Below, piece after piece: positions 9,398-25,826 of a DNA stretch of 64,000 nt. Under the pieces are notes generated by a model. That model saw only the letters and a program-made list of their open reading frames with translations, ran no database searches and was not told the DNA's origin. Source of the stretch: Triticum aestivum (taxonomy: Eukaryota > Streptophyta > Magnoliopsida > Poales > Poaceae); NCBI RefSeq assembly GCF_018294505.1, contig NC_057809.1:508797914-508861913 (forward strand), read 5' to 3'. The first letter of the stretch is position 1, and every line of letters starts with the position of its first letter. Made by a program: the position numbers and the translations under genes.

Positions 9398-11664
9398 TCA
9401 TTGTTCAAAAACTTTCCTCTTCCCTGCAAGAGAAGAGTGAGATGAGTACTGTATTTATCCATTATAAAGATATATAGTGCTACTCAAACTCAATGCATAA
9501 CAGTAGTATTTGTTTGCCATAGAGAGATACAGTGTGTCCTTCAATTCTACTACCAATTTGGGCCTAACAGAAACGTCAGATTAACTGATGCTACTTTTAC
9601 CTGTACCAGGCCCATTAGGAGAGATATGGCCATCCCAGAATCTACTGCCCCCATCACATTCAGTGACCATCAACTTTTGCCCTCCAAGGTTTGAACCATT
9701 CAAATTGAGTGCTTCTGAAAAATAACACCAGCTCCCATACTTTATGTAAGCTTTCCTGAAATACCATTAATATGAAATATATAGCATCATGGTGTGGGGT
9801 ACATAACAGAAATTCATTGGCTACAATCAAGCTAACAAAAGCCAACATAAAGCCAGATAAGAACCTATATAACAGTTATCTGAAATCAAACTAATCCAAC
9901 ATGAATGTAGGGGTTTGCATGTCGGCCCGTATGTATAGTCTTGTCCCACAGCAGGCTGTGGATAATTTTGTGGAATGATCCAAAATGCAGGCACTCCCAC
10001 TGTAAACTAATAGAAGAACTTCTAGATCACTATGTTAGTGATCTAAAAGGTCATGTATTAGTAGTTTACAGAGGGAGTATTAAACGACAGTGTATTTAAA
10101 AATACTAGATTATTAACATGCCAGCATATGTGTAGTTCGCATCAATTGGGACTGGTTGCAACTTCGTAAGGAAATTCAGCTTTTAACTAACCCAATGCTC
10201 GAACCATCTAAATTTGTTGGAATTCTAATTCCTTCATTGTTGGGCCCGAAGTGTCCTGCAAGCATTGTTCTTATCTGGAGAGGATAATCAGTTAATTAAA
10301 TTACAATATAACGGCAAACTGAAGTGACCAAGGACTTAGCAGTCAATTATGTACAAGATGATTTTACCTCGTCAACATGGAGAGATGAATCAAGGCCATG
10401 AATGCATACAGAAGTTCCAGACCTTGCCCAAGGCAATGACGAATATCTGAAACTTTCTGAAGTCAAAAGAGAAACAACAAACTAACCTACTACAGATCTA
10501 GAATAACAAGTAAGGCAAAGGGTGTGCAAAGAGAGGGAAAGAGGTCACCTGTCAAAGACATACTTCTTATTGTGAAAGAATGCAGTGTTGAGTGAGTAAT
10601 TCCTCAGCCAATTGCTCATCGCCCGATTGTCCCTCAGCAAATTGCGAGCCTGCAGGATTGATTTACAGTGCCATAATCAGATACCTCACATAGTGAAATC
10701 GAAATAAGCAGTAGGTGTCAAAATTATCCTGGAGTGAAGGCAGATCAAATCATATATACAGACGTTTTATGGTGCTATTGCATAAACCTCACATGCCATA
10801 AACAACTCAAACAGATTGTATAAATATTTATTTGTAAATATTCTTGCTGTGCAACTCTAGCAACTACTAGGTGTTTGTTCCAGAACCCACAGGAACGTTG
10901 AGGTATGACAACCAATTTACCTTGCGTGCAGCTTGCCTGGTCACAAAATCCACAAGCATAATACGTCTCAAACTACTGTAGTAAACAGCAACGATCCCAT
11001 TGACTCCCTCAAAGATGCTCCTCCTACACAACCATCCAAAGAAAGGAAGGGGTAAGAGGCAAAAGGGACAACATCTTGATCCAAAATCATTGCGAGACAA
11101 ACTTACAGGTCCTCACAGTAGGCAGAGTGGGGCACGTTCCAGATCATAATTGTGGTCACTTCGGGTTCAACATTATTTCTTGACTGCGCCATTAACAGTC
11201 CCAAAAAATTAGTGAGCTGTTGTGGTTTAGGAAAGAATCAAAAAAAGAGGATGCACTCCCTCTGTAAACAAATAGTATAAGATCTTATATTTGTTTAAGA
11301 GGGAATAATGTTTAAGGCCAATGGGGAAAAATACTGATGTAATAAGCCAGTTTGATGCAAAAATCATGTGATCCAGTCGCAGTTTCAGTAGTTGTATGAA
11401 TCTGTGTATCATCTGTAGAAACTGAGTTGGGATTAGGATCACCTTCTTTGGTTCACGTTCCTCGCGTGGGTGAAGATGAAGATGGTGTTCCTGGCGTGCA
11501 TCGGTAGTAAGATCTAGACGGATCCAACTCGACGCGGCAGGTTCCAGCCCCCAGTCCGGTAAAGCCGGAGATGGTGGTAGAAAATACCCCCCGGAGAAAT
11601 CACCGCTCCCGTTGCGTACCCGGGGGCCTGCCTTCGTAACCTGGTATGGTGGGATGCAGAGCAT
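9398..11664 (-). CDS. Nucleolin-like protein with two RRM domains, 8 exons, 281 aa
   Basis: Exons (minus order): 11664-11443, 11183-11107, 11023-10921, 10649-10549, 10446-10368, 10274-10192, 9755-9601, 9423-9398. All introns are GT-AG, and phases join into one frame of 282 codons. RRM1 runs from 'TTIMIWNVPHS' to 'RIMLVDFVTRQAAR'. RRM2 runs from 'TSVCIHGLDSSLHVDEIRT' through 'GKAYIKYGS' to 'LNGSNLGGQKLMVTE'. The second domain and the short basic tail 'GKRKVFEQ' recall the C-terminal half of plant nucleolins, which bind pre-rRNA in the nucleolus; the long acidic N-terminus and GAR tail of true nucleolin are absent. Exon 1 is Pro-rich and less certain: ATG 11664 has an in-frame stop seven codons upstream, and a shorter start at 11192 is possible. 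The promoter features (site II motifs, telo box) fit a ribosome-biogenesis role. Function is inferred from domains only. Confidence 0.78.
9994..10077. mobile_element. Stowaway MITE in an intron
   Basis: Ends read ctcccactgtaaactaat and its near complement gtttacagagggag, with TA at 10078-10079 as target on the right (CA on the left). The centre is a palindrome around 'tagatcactatgttagtgat'. It lies in the sixth intron of the nucleolin-like gene and is of the Thalos/Athos style (family recollection). Confidence 0.8.
11256..11305. mobile_element. Short Stowaway-type foldback, 50 bp
   Basis: Begins ctccctctgtaaacaaat and ends atttgtttaagagggaa, followed by TA. Arms nearly meet, so it is an internally deleted Stowaway. 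It sits in the first intron of the nucleolin-like gene. Confidence 0.65.
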
Positions 11665-11705
11665 CGGTGGCCGCCGATAAGACTAATCCAAAGGAAGGAT
11701 CGAAG

Positions 11706-13036
11706 TCGTGTCGCCCCCGCGGGCGACCCAGGGGGAAAACCCTAGCCGCCACCCCTCGAGTCTCCTCCTCCTCTCCCTCTCCTTGCCGCCGTCCATAGTG
11801 CCGCCGGACGAAGCCTGGCCGGCTGGGCGGCGGCGGGGCTTCTCCCCATCCTCTCCGTCTTGACTGGCGCGGGACAGCGGGATCCAGAGGAACGCCGGGC
11901 GAACGTGGGGTCCGGCGGCACGGCGGGCGGGTCTCCCATCGACGTCGTGCGCGGCGCGACAGTGGTGACCTGCATGTCGTGAGGTGGTGGCTGCGTTGGC
12001 CTGACCGGTGGTCACGGGTGCCGCCGGATCCAGATCGGATCCATCGGGATCTTTTCTTCGGACTCCGTCGGCCGCTGCGGGGTGGTGATGATCGTCGCTG
12101 GATACGTCGGATCGTTGGATTCGGCGTCTGGAGATATACAAGGGGTTCTTCTCGATCCTCCTTTCTGGTGGGTTGAGCCCCATGGCTCTTTCATCATCGC
12201 GGGTTTCGGATCGTGGCTTGCCGGATCCGGAGTACACGGAGGTTTGGTGACATAGGATGGGGACCGGAGGAAACTTTGGTCGGCGTGTTCGGCCCGGCAT
12301 CGGCGACGTCACTTGACGCCGTTACCCTTCCTGGAGGCGAAGTCGAGGTCCCCCTATCCACCCCCAAACCCCTCCCGGACGAAAGTCCAAAATTCAGTCT
12401 GGATTGGGCGGCGGCGGCGGCGTCCTGCGCGTCGCATCCTCCATGGAGGCGCCGTCTTGGGAGGAACTGCTGTTCGGGGGAGAGATGTTGTGGATGGTGG
12501 GCTCCGAGTAGCTCCAGCAGTGGCGATGGTGTGGAGGTTGCCAGGTGGTGCGGCGTTGTATCTACCGCGTCATTGACGACGAGTGGTGGCGGCATGGTGC
12601 AGCTGCATATCAACGACGGATGCGGCTGGATGGACGAGCGTAGGGTGGTCGAGCTGTCTGGCGCCATGGTGGCGTCGACGGCAGGCATGGCAAGGTCTGT
12701 GCGTCAGTACCTGCTCTGGAGATGGCTCAGTGGAAGAAGACGGCGGCAGCCTCGGTGAGTGCGCCGGACCGGCGCGTGACCCAGTCCCGGTATATGGCTA
12801 GGATGGGGCATCCGGCATTAGATGTTAGGATTTGGTGCGATGTCTGTTTGGTATTAGGCTCGGACATTCGGCACCACTGCATTAAGGGGTAGGAGTAGCG
12901 ACAGATGTTGTCTAGATGGTGGCTTCAGATTTACTGATGTACTACTTTATAAGATCTTTTGTGCTTAATAATTAATAAAATGGTCATATCCATCATCCAG
13001 ATGCAGAGGCTGGGGGTACACCCTCCTTTTCTAAAA
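11706..13036 (+). mobile_element. Non-LTR retroposon, 1.33 kb, with 16-bp target duplication
   Basis: The 16-mer aaaggaaggatcgaag occurs at 11690-11705 and 13037-13052, on either side of an insert that starts GC-rich ('cccagggggaaaaccctagc') and ends with 'ttttctaaaaaaa'. This is a textbook non-LTR insertion. The last 220 bases match the copy at 500-866. No reverse transcriptase frame is present, so it is non-autonomous; ORFs inside have no recognised domain. It sits antisense inside the 5' UTR of the nucleolin-like gene, between its promoter and its start codon 41 bp away. Confidence 0.88.
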
Positions 13037-13073
13037 AAAGGAAGGATCGAAGAGGAGAGAAGGGGGCGGAATC

Positions 13074-13138
13074 TTAGGGTTCTTTCTGAACTTGTAACTA
13101 CACGATTTGGGAGAGGAGAGGTTTCCACCTCCTTTATA
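13074..13138 (-). promoter_or_regulatory. Core promoter of the nucleolin-like gene: TATA box and telo box
   Basis: On the minus strand TATAAAG occupies 13138-13132, and AACCCTAA, the core of the plant telo box, lies at 13081-13074, about 50 bases downstream and near the expected transcription start. Removing the retroposon at 11706-13036 places the TATA box about 120 bases before the ATG at 11664, a normal distance. Site II motifs lie upstream (see 13251-13590). Telo box plus site II is the known arrangement of plant ribosomal-protein and nucleolin promoters. Confidence 0.65.
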
Positions 13139-13250
13139 GCGGGCGCATACACGCCGCTCAACCCTGGGCCGGCCCATTGGCTCCATTGTAGTTTTAGTTT
13201 GTAGCCCTACAAATTGCCGCGAGCACTAGGTCGCGCCTTAAGCGCGAGAC

Positions 13251-13590
13251 GGATGGTTTTCTGGCTGAAGCGTTTGGGATAGTCTGGCCGGCCCATTGGC
13301 ACATACATACAAAGAATAGAAAAATTAAGAAGAAAGATGGATTTCTCGGGCCGGCCCATTAGCACATACACACAAAGAATAGAAAATTTACAAAGAAAGA
13401 ATGATTTTCTCGGTGAAGCGTATGGGATAATCGGCCCGGCCCATTAGCACATACATACAAGGAATAGAAAAATTACGAAGATAGAGGGATGGTTTTTTCG
13501 CTGAAGCGTGTGGGATAATCAGACCGGCCCATTAGCACATACATACAAAGAATAAAAATATTATGAAGAAAAATGGGAGTGTGCGGGGGC
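13251..13590. repeat. Minisatellite of four ~87-bp units carrying GGCCCA motifs
   Basis: Four tandem units share 'ggcccattagcacatacata', 'caaagaatagaaaaatta' and 'gctgaagcgt(gt)tgggataat'. GGCCCA (site II, TGGGCC on the gene's strand) starts at 13290, 13353, 13438 and 13526; a fifth copy is at 13171 outside the array. The second interval is only 63 bp because that unit has lost about 21 bases; the others are 85 and 88. The array lies 110-460 bases upstream of the putative TATA box of the nucleolin-like gene. Confidence 0.85.
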
Positions 13591-13599
13591 TTGCGTCAA

Positions 13600-15335
13600 T
13601 CGCGATACGAGCTACTAGCCAATACTCCAATGTTGCCTTTGTGGATGCAAAGGAGGCGCATACTACTTGAGGTAAAAGTTTGGAGTTTTTCTTGTTTCTA
13701 CTTTTTTTTCCTATCTCCGTTCGGGGTTACAGGGGAAGCGCGGACTACTTGATACATAGTCACCTTTTTTATTTTATTTTTGTTTTCTTTTTTCTTCTCC
13801 ATCTTTTCATTATTTTTTCATTTCTTTTCTTATGCACTTTGTTTCTTCATTTTTTTGGTATGTTCTTTTGTTTATTTTGTTCTTTTTTGGTTTTCTTTGT
13901 TCTTTTGGTAATTATTCTAAATTTTTGGTATATGTCAACAAATTTTTCGGAAAATTCCTGACACTTTAATTTCGTCTCTGAAGTGATTGAAGAAATGCTC
14001 CACAAATAAGGCATCCACTGATATATGTTCAACATCATGTTCTTCTACTTAAGCCAATGTTACTATTAGGCTTGCTCACTTGCTTTATTCATCATCGATG
14101 AGCTTTATTACCTAGCATGTAACCATCCCAGTTTATTTACTAATCCTCCATCGTTTTTAAGTATGTGTACATCCTTCCATTCAAGTATGGAAACAGGCAA
14201 TGCCAGCCATCAATAATTGTCGCACCTGCCACCTATAAAGAAATTCTGTAGGGCCTATGCAGTTGTTTTAGCTTTCTCTTGACATACTTCATATATGTTC
14301 ATGATAAGTTGGGATGGAGGATTATCAGTGTAATATGCACCTGCCTTTGTTAAAGCAATTGGATATAGACCTGTCTGTGAGATCTTTAGGGATCATTTAT
14401 GAACCTGTATGTTTAAGCCTATGAACAGAGAGACAAAACCAAATATGTGCTGCAAAATGTTCCAGGTTGCAGCCAAACCTATATGCAAGAATTGTTACCT
14501 ATGCTTGCCCAAAACCTAGTGCGATAGTGTGCTAGCTATCTGTACTGTGCAGATTCAGGGAAGAGCTTTGTGCTAAAAATTAGGAGAAAGAGAAACATAA
14601 GAGACAGTTCGGCAAGTTAGCTTATGGAGACAAAAAATAACTCTACTTAGCATTGTAATATGAGTTATAAACGAGAAAAGACCCGTCTTGGGAATTACGA
14701 CATATGAGGAAGGAAAGAGGGTCTAAAGGAAGGAAAGACAGTCTAATTAACTTCAGAAGTAAGAAAAGAAAGAGAAGCTAATTTGTCCATCTTTATACGT
14801 GACAGATTAATAAGGAAAGAAAAAGAGAGGACTGTTAAATGGATTATGAGACATGCATGAACACAACTTGAGAGAGAAAATAAGGAATGAAAGGGGTCTT
14901 CTATATACATGGTGGTGGCCACAATTCCAACAAAATAATTATAGACTTCTATATATATGGTGGTGGCCATTATTCCAACAGAATAACTCACGTTGCATGA
15001 TGTTGGGGTTGCACCGGCCTGGGTGCTAGGGGGATTAAATCCCGGCAGTTTTCATAAATTTTTTATTGATTTTCAGTCATTTTCCTGATGCATCAGTAAG
15101 AATTGGACGTTAGAAAATGTGTACAAAATATTACTGCTAGCCAACATGCGGTTGTGGCACTCCTGCGTTGGAGATGGCCTTAGGGCGACTGAGTACGCCA
15201 AGGAAGAAAATAATTCAAACTCAATTCACGCTGCCGCTGTGAAAGTCCCACAAAAAAACATGTCAGGTTTAGTGATGACTGCAAGGGTTGGCGCGCTTTG
15301 TTGCTTGAATTTGTTGAGATTCTTAAATTTATTTA
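13600..15335. other. Intergenic, no gene seen
   Basis: Contains a T-rich low-complexity stretch at 13685-13920 and a direct repeat of about 44 bp ('tctatatacatggtggtggc' and 'tctatatatatggtggtggc') at 14898-14985. No convincing coding frame or mobile-element end is found. Confidence 0.5.
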
Positions 15336-15590
15336 CTCACTCTATTTCAAAATATATGGTCTTTTACTTTTTGAAAAGTCAAACCTCTTTAAATTTAATT
15401 AAATTTGTAGAGAAATATATCAAAATTCATAATATCAGATCGGTGTTATTAGATTCATCATGAAATGAATTTTTATATATTTTTTGTTTAATATTGTGGA
15501 TGTCGGTAGTTTTGGCTCTGAACTTGCTCAGCATTAAAGAAATTTGACTTTCAAAAAGCCAATAACCCTTATATTTTGAAATTGATGGAA
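15336..15590. mobile_element. Stowaway-type MITE, 255 bp
   Basis: Left end ctcactctatttcaaaatat and right end atattttgaaattgatggaa are imperfect complements, flanked by TA on both sides (15334-15335, 15591-15592). The inner arms also pair ('aaaagtcaaa' against 'tttgactttc'). No coding capacity. Confidence 0.7.
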
Positions 15591-15592
15591 TA

Positions 15593-16885
15593 TATAGTTT
15601 GGCCGATTGCCGCTGAAATTTAGGAGATAATGGAGTGTGTTTTATGTTTATTTATAATGCGGTTATTTGGTGGGCCTTTTGCTATGTGATTTTGTGTTAT
15701 TCGCTAATCAACCCATATTTATGTGGGATATTTTTTCCTCCATGGTTGCACGTACTATATTTGTGCTATAGTATCATATGGTGGCGCTTTTTTTTGGATG
15801 ATGGGAGTCTCCGAGAGGTTGATATGTTTTTCATAGGTCAGTTGTTGTTGATTGATTTGAAAAGCCATTGGCCCGATCAAAATCATCAACCGAATACAAA
15901 ATTAAATACCTCAATCAAATGAAAGAGCTTCAAAATTAGAGAACATAGATAATAAAAATATTAAATGGGGGAGCTCCTTGAGAAATTGTTGACTCGCTCA
16001 AAATCTGGTAATCCAATTGTAAATTGAATCCTCGATTATTGTGAAGATTTAAAAATTAGAAAGCAAAATGTTGTATAAAAAATTAGATGACAGAGTTCTG
16101 AGAAGTGGTTGACCCGGTCAAAATTAGATGACCAAATTCCAATTGAAGACCTCTAATCCTGAGGAGCTTAGTGATATAGTATATATCTTTCTTAATGAAG
16201 TTGGATTTGGTGTTGTTTGTGTCCTTCACGGACCGCTACGACCATAGAAGATGAAAAGAAAACAAACACCATCCAAAGTTCAATTAGGATCAGACACTAA
16301 CATATACACAGGTTAGAACACACGGAAGCATCCATAGTCCAATTAGGATTAGACAATTTTAGACTAACATGGGATTTACTTCAAGTGAAAATAAATAAGA
16401 AAACACTTTAAAACAGCCGGCTGATTTATGCTGGGACCACACACCACTCTTTCCTCGGTAATCACTCGTTTCCCATTTTATATCTACCTTACCCCTTCAG
16501 CGCCGGTTCCATTCATAAACTAAATTGCAGCAAGTGATCGGACACAGTAGTTTCATTAAAAAGCTAGGTGGCTGCCAATGGAGTGAAATTTCTGAAGGGT
16601 CTCCTAAGAAAAACTAAGAAACAGGAATTGCATCCACGTCCCGATGACGCAACGCCGCCACCTTTCTTCAAGATGGAAATCACAACAATGATCACGGCCA
16701 CCATTTGTTTTTCCCATCAGAATTGAACTGCTCCTGTGGTTCTCCTATGAATCAAAGAGAGAGCTAGAGATGGACCCTCTCAAAATTTAGATTATTAATA
16801 GATCACAGCCGACAGTTTGATCAAAATTATTCAAGCTGAATCTCGCCAATAGTACACCCGCATACGCTATCAGAGCCAAAAATGA
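15593..16885. other. Intergenic, no gene seen
   Basis: AT-rich DNA downstream of the PFP-alpha gene. A diverged direct repeat around 'catccaaagttcaattagga' and 'catccatagtccaattagga' occurs at about 16270-16350. No gene is recognised. Confidence 0.45.
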
Positions 16886-17025
16886 TCATAAAACTTCCCG
16901 AAAATCTAGGAAAAGAATAAACCATGTGATGACAAGATCACTGTCTCGAAACCCAACCGTCAGATGGAGCAAAAGAGAATCAGGAAATGCGTAGTAGATT
17001 CGTAACCAACTCAAGTGCTTGGCCT

Positions 17026-22036
<5,011 letters not shown>

Positions 22037-22152
22037 GGCCTAGCACTCGTCGCCGGCGAGGGGCGGCTGCGTTGCTCGTATCGTCGATGCGTGTTTTTTT
22101 GTTGTTGGTGGCTGGCTCAGTGGAGATCCGGGGACGATGCCGGAGGAGTAAA

Positions 22153-22159
22153 TTTTATA
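22153..22159 (-). promoter_or_regulatory. TATA box of PFP-alpha
   Basis: TATAAAA on the minus strand lies 117 bases upstream of the ATG at 22036. That would give a 5' UTR of roughly 85-90 bases, which contains an 'accaacaacaaaaaaac' stretch typical of plant leaders. Confidence 0.6.
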
Positions 22160-22581
22160 CCGGGGAGCGGGACCCCTTGCGCAAGCCAATGCGATCCCGC
22201 ATCCCCCGTCCCGATGTCTCGCGTTTTCGAAATGCCTCCTGGGATCGCAGGAATATTCGCATCCGTGCCCCTGGACCCTGGATCGGCAGGGCTCGGTGGG
22301 TTTTTCGGGCCTGTCCTTTGCGTGTCTCGGTGGTTCGGGCTGTATGTTTGGTTTCTGTGACAAGCGTCCTTAATATCGAAAAGTTAGGTAAGCCAAAAAA
22401 GTTTTTTTTTCTTGCCGGTAGCTAGGCAAAAAGTTGGTTTGGTTTTTTTCCTTCTTATTACCCATGGATTGGTCAATGTTGGCTAGAAAAAAATTGGTCT
22501 TACTCCTACTCCAAACAAAAGTCAATGTTTTGGACATGAGATTTGTTTGGTAAAGTTCAATCTGGTCACAATACAAAACTC

Positions 22582-23286
22582 GATTTTTATCGCATCGTTC
22601 AGCCACGCAACCCGGCCGCATCCTCAACCTAGCCGCCACCGGCCCTCTGGGTTCTGCGCCTCCCGTCGGCGGCGCCGTCGGTCTGCCTCGTCCTTTGTGG
22701 CCTTTAGGGTCATGGAGGCGCGGTGGATCCCGGCCTTTGCCAACGGGAGGGTTTTTGTTTTCTTATGCTTTTTTGATGTTTTGTTAGGTTTTGTGTCCTG
22801 CTCTGAGAGACAAGGTGGCGGTGGCTCTCTGTAGATGGAATAAGGTTCTCCCTGCCTAGCTCCCGTTTTCGGAGGTGCTTCTAGCATCGTTGGAGGGCAT
22901 GTCGAGGTTTGTCTCTGGCGGATCTCGCGAGATTTGGTCGGCATTTGTCTTCGGTGGATCCATGTTGATCCGGTCTTCATTCGTCAGTGGTCGTGTGTCT
23001 ACGGGTTAGATCCTTTCGTTATACGCTTCTCTTCATTGAGGGTGTTTGTTGTTCTTGTGCGCTAGTCCTGTAGGGCCTTAGCATGACGACTTCCCGACTG
23101 TCTACTACAACAAGGTTTGCACGGCTCCGGTGATGGAGGGGTGATGACAGCGGCGCGCCTTTGGCTCGCTCCAGTGCTTGTAGACATCGCTAGGTGGTCT
23201 ACGGACCTGGATATAATACTTCTAGTGTTATTTGTTCTACCTTAACAGTTGATGAAGAAATCAAAAGTTTTTCCCGCAAAAAAAAA
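22582..23286 (+). mobile_element. Non-LTR retroposon with poly(A) tail
   Basis: Starts GC-rich ('cctcaacctagccgccaccg') and ends 'tttttcccgcaaaaaaaaa' after phrases such as 'cgactgtctactacaacaag' and 'gcgcgcctttggctcgctcc' that I associate with the 3' ends of Triticeae LINE-like retroposons. The left boundary is approximate and the target duplication is not clear. It has no reverse transcriptase. It lies about 0.5 kb upstream of the PFP-alpha start codon. Confidence 0.55.
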
Positions 23287-23494
23287 CAATCCAAACACTC
23301 ATACCATGTTGGTTCAATGTCCTTGTGAATCACTTGGACTGATTTACCACACATTGTTCGGTTGGGGCATGAGTCTTGTGGTCTCAATTTTTCGAATGAT
23401 GTGATTTTGGTGAAGATTAGTTGAAAAGATGATTTTCAGCAATGCGCATAGTTATGTCGAAATCGTGTTATTGGTAATGTTAGGGGGCATAAGG

Positions 23495-25228
23495 TGTTGG
23501 GGAACGCAGTAATTTCAAAAAAAAATCTACGCACACGCAAGATCATGGTGATGCATAGCAACGAGAGGGAAGAGTGTTGTCTACGTACCCTCGTAAACCC
23601 TAAGCTGAAGCGTTATGACAACGCGGTTGATGTAGTCGTACGTCTTCATGATCGACCGATCCTAGTATAGAAAGTACGACACCTCCGCGATCTGCACACG
23701 TTCGGCTCAGTGACGTCCCACGAACTCACGATGTAGCAGAGTGTCGAGGGACAACTTTGTCAGCACGACGGCGTGATGACGGTGATGATGAATCTACAGG
23801 TGCAGGGCTTCGCCTAAGCACTGCAACGATATGACCGAGGTGGATTATGGTGGAGGGGGGCACCGCACACGGCTAAGAGATCAATGATCAACTTGTGTCT
23901 ATGGCGTGCCCCCTTCCCCCGTATATAAAGGAGTGGAGGATGGGGAGAGGGCCGACCTCCTAGGCGCGCCCAAGGGGGGAGTCCTACTCCCGGTGGGAGT
24001 AGGATGCCCCCTTCCCTAGTTGGAGTAGGAGAGGGAAGGAAGGGGGAGAAGGAGAGAAGAAAAGGGGGGTCGGCTCCCCCTCCATTTCGGATTGGGCTTG
24101 GGGGGGGGTGGCGCGCCCCCACCTTGGCCGCCTCCTCCTCCTTTCCACTATGGCCCATTAAGGCACATTGATTCCCCGGGGGGTTCCGGTAACCCCCCGA
24201 TACTCCGGTATATGCCTGAACTCTCTCGAAACCTTTCCGATGTAAAAACATAGTCATCCAATATATCGATCTTTATGTATCGACCATTTCGAGACTCCTT
24301 GTCATGTCCGTGGTCACATCCGGGACTCCGAACTACCTTCGGTACATCAAAACACATAAACTCATAACACCATTTGTCACCGAACATTAAGCGTGCGGAC
24401 CCTACGGGTTCAAGAACTATGTAGACATGACCGAGACACGTCTCCGGTCAATAACCAATAGCGGAACCTGGATGTTCATATTGGCTCCCACATATTCTAC
24501 GAAGATCTTTATCGGTCAAACCGCATAACGACATACGTTGTTCCCTTTGTCATCGGTATGTTACTTGCCCGAGATTCGATCGTCGGTATCTCAATACCTA
24601 GTTCAATCTCGTTACCGACAAGTCTCTTTACTCGTTCTGTAATGCATCATCACGTAACTAACTCATTAGTTACATTGCTTGCAAGGCTTATAGTGATGTG
24701 CATTACCGAGAGGGCCCAGAGATACCTCTCCGATACTCGGAGTGACAAATCCTAATCTCAATATATGCCAACTCAACAAACACCATCGGAGACACCTATA
24801 GAGCATCTTTATAGTCACCCAGTTACATTGTGACGTTTGATAGCACACTAAGTGTTCCTTCAGTATTCGGGAGTTACATGATTTCATAGTCATAGGAACA
24901 TGTATAAGTTATGGAAAAAGCAATAGCAACAAACTAAACGATCATCGTGCTAAGCTAATGGATGGGTCAAATCAATCACATCATTCTCTAATGATGTGAT
25001 CCCGTTAATCAAGTGACAACTCATGTCTATGGTTAGGAAACATAACCATCATTGATTCAACTAGCTAGTCAAGTAGAGGCATACTAGTGACACTCTGTTT
25101 GTCTATGTATTCACACATGTACTAAGTTTTCGGTTAATACAATTCTAGCATGAATAATAAACATTTATCATGATATAAGGAAATATAAATAACAACTTTA
25201 TTATTGCCTCTAGGGCATATTTCCTTCA
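23495..25228 (-). mobile_element. 3' LTR of Copia element A, 1734 bp
   Basis: On the minus strand it runs TGAAGGAAATATGCCC ... CCCCAACA. It closely matches the LTR at 35604-37343 in the opposite orientation. A TATA-like 'tatataaag' lies near 23920-23930. Confidence 0.92.
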
Positions 25229-25294
25229 GTCTCCCATTTGCACTAGAGTCAATAATCTAGATTATATTGTAATGATTCTAACACCCAAGGAGTC

Positions 25295-25826
25295 TTAGTG
25301 CTGATCATGTTTTGCTCGTGAGAGAGGCTTAGTCAACGGGTCTGCAACATTCAGATCCATATGTATCTTGCAAATCTCTATGTCTCCCTCCTTGACTTGA
25401 TCGCCGATGGAATTGAAGCGTCTCTTGATGTGCTTGGTTCTCTTGTGAAATCTGGATTCCTTTGCCAAGGCAATTGCACCAGTACTGTCACAAAAGATTT
25501 TCATTAGACCCAATGCACTAGGTATGACACCTAGATCAGATATGAACTCCTTCATCCAGACTCCTTCATTTGCTGCTTCCAAAGCAGCTATGTACTCCAC
25601 TTCACACGTAGATCCCGCCACGACACTCTGCTTAGAACTGCACCAACTGACAGCTCCACCATTTAATAAAAATACGTATCCGATTTGTGACTTAGAGTCA
25701 TCCGGATCGGTGTCAAAGCTTGCATCGACGTAACCGTTTACGACGAACTCTTTGTCACCTCCATAAACGAGAAACATATCCTTAGTCCTTTTCAGGTATT
25801 TCAGGATGTTCTTGACCGCTGTCCAG
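25295..25826 (-). pseudogene. Copia A RNase H end of pol
   Basis: C-terminal part of the Copia polyprotein. It reads 'HWTAVKNILKYLKRTKD', then an RNase H region with 'GYVDASFDTD' and 'CDSTGAIALAKE', ending near 'ADPLTKPLSRAKH'. It joins the reverse-transcriptase part at 31606-31961 once the inserted LTR (25827-31600) is removed: left codons CAC TGG meet right codons GTG GAT CAC. Confidence 0.88.

Noticed and set aside
12194..12758. Overlapping ORFs of 164 and 181 codons on both strands
   Set aside because: Internal to the retroposon with target duplication; no reverse transcriptase or other domain.
13251..13590. CRISPR-like array
   Set aside because: Units repeat along their whole length rather than having unique spacers, and the setting is a plant nuclear genome.
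13680..13961. 93-codon Phe-rich hydrophobic ORF
   Set aside because: Product of a T-rich low-complexity tract; no conserved membrane protein pattern.
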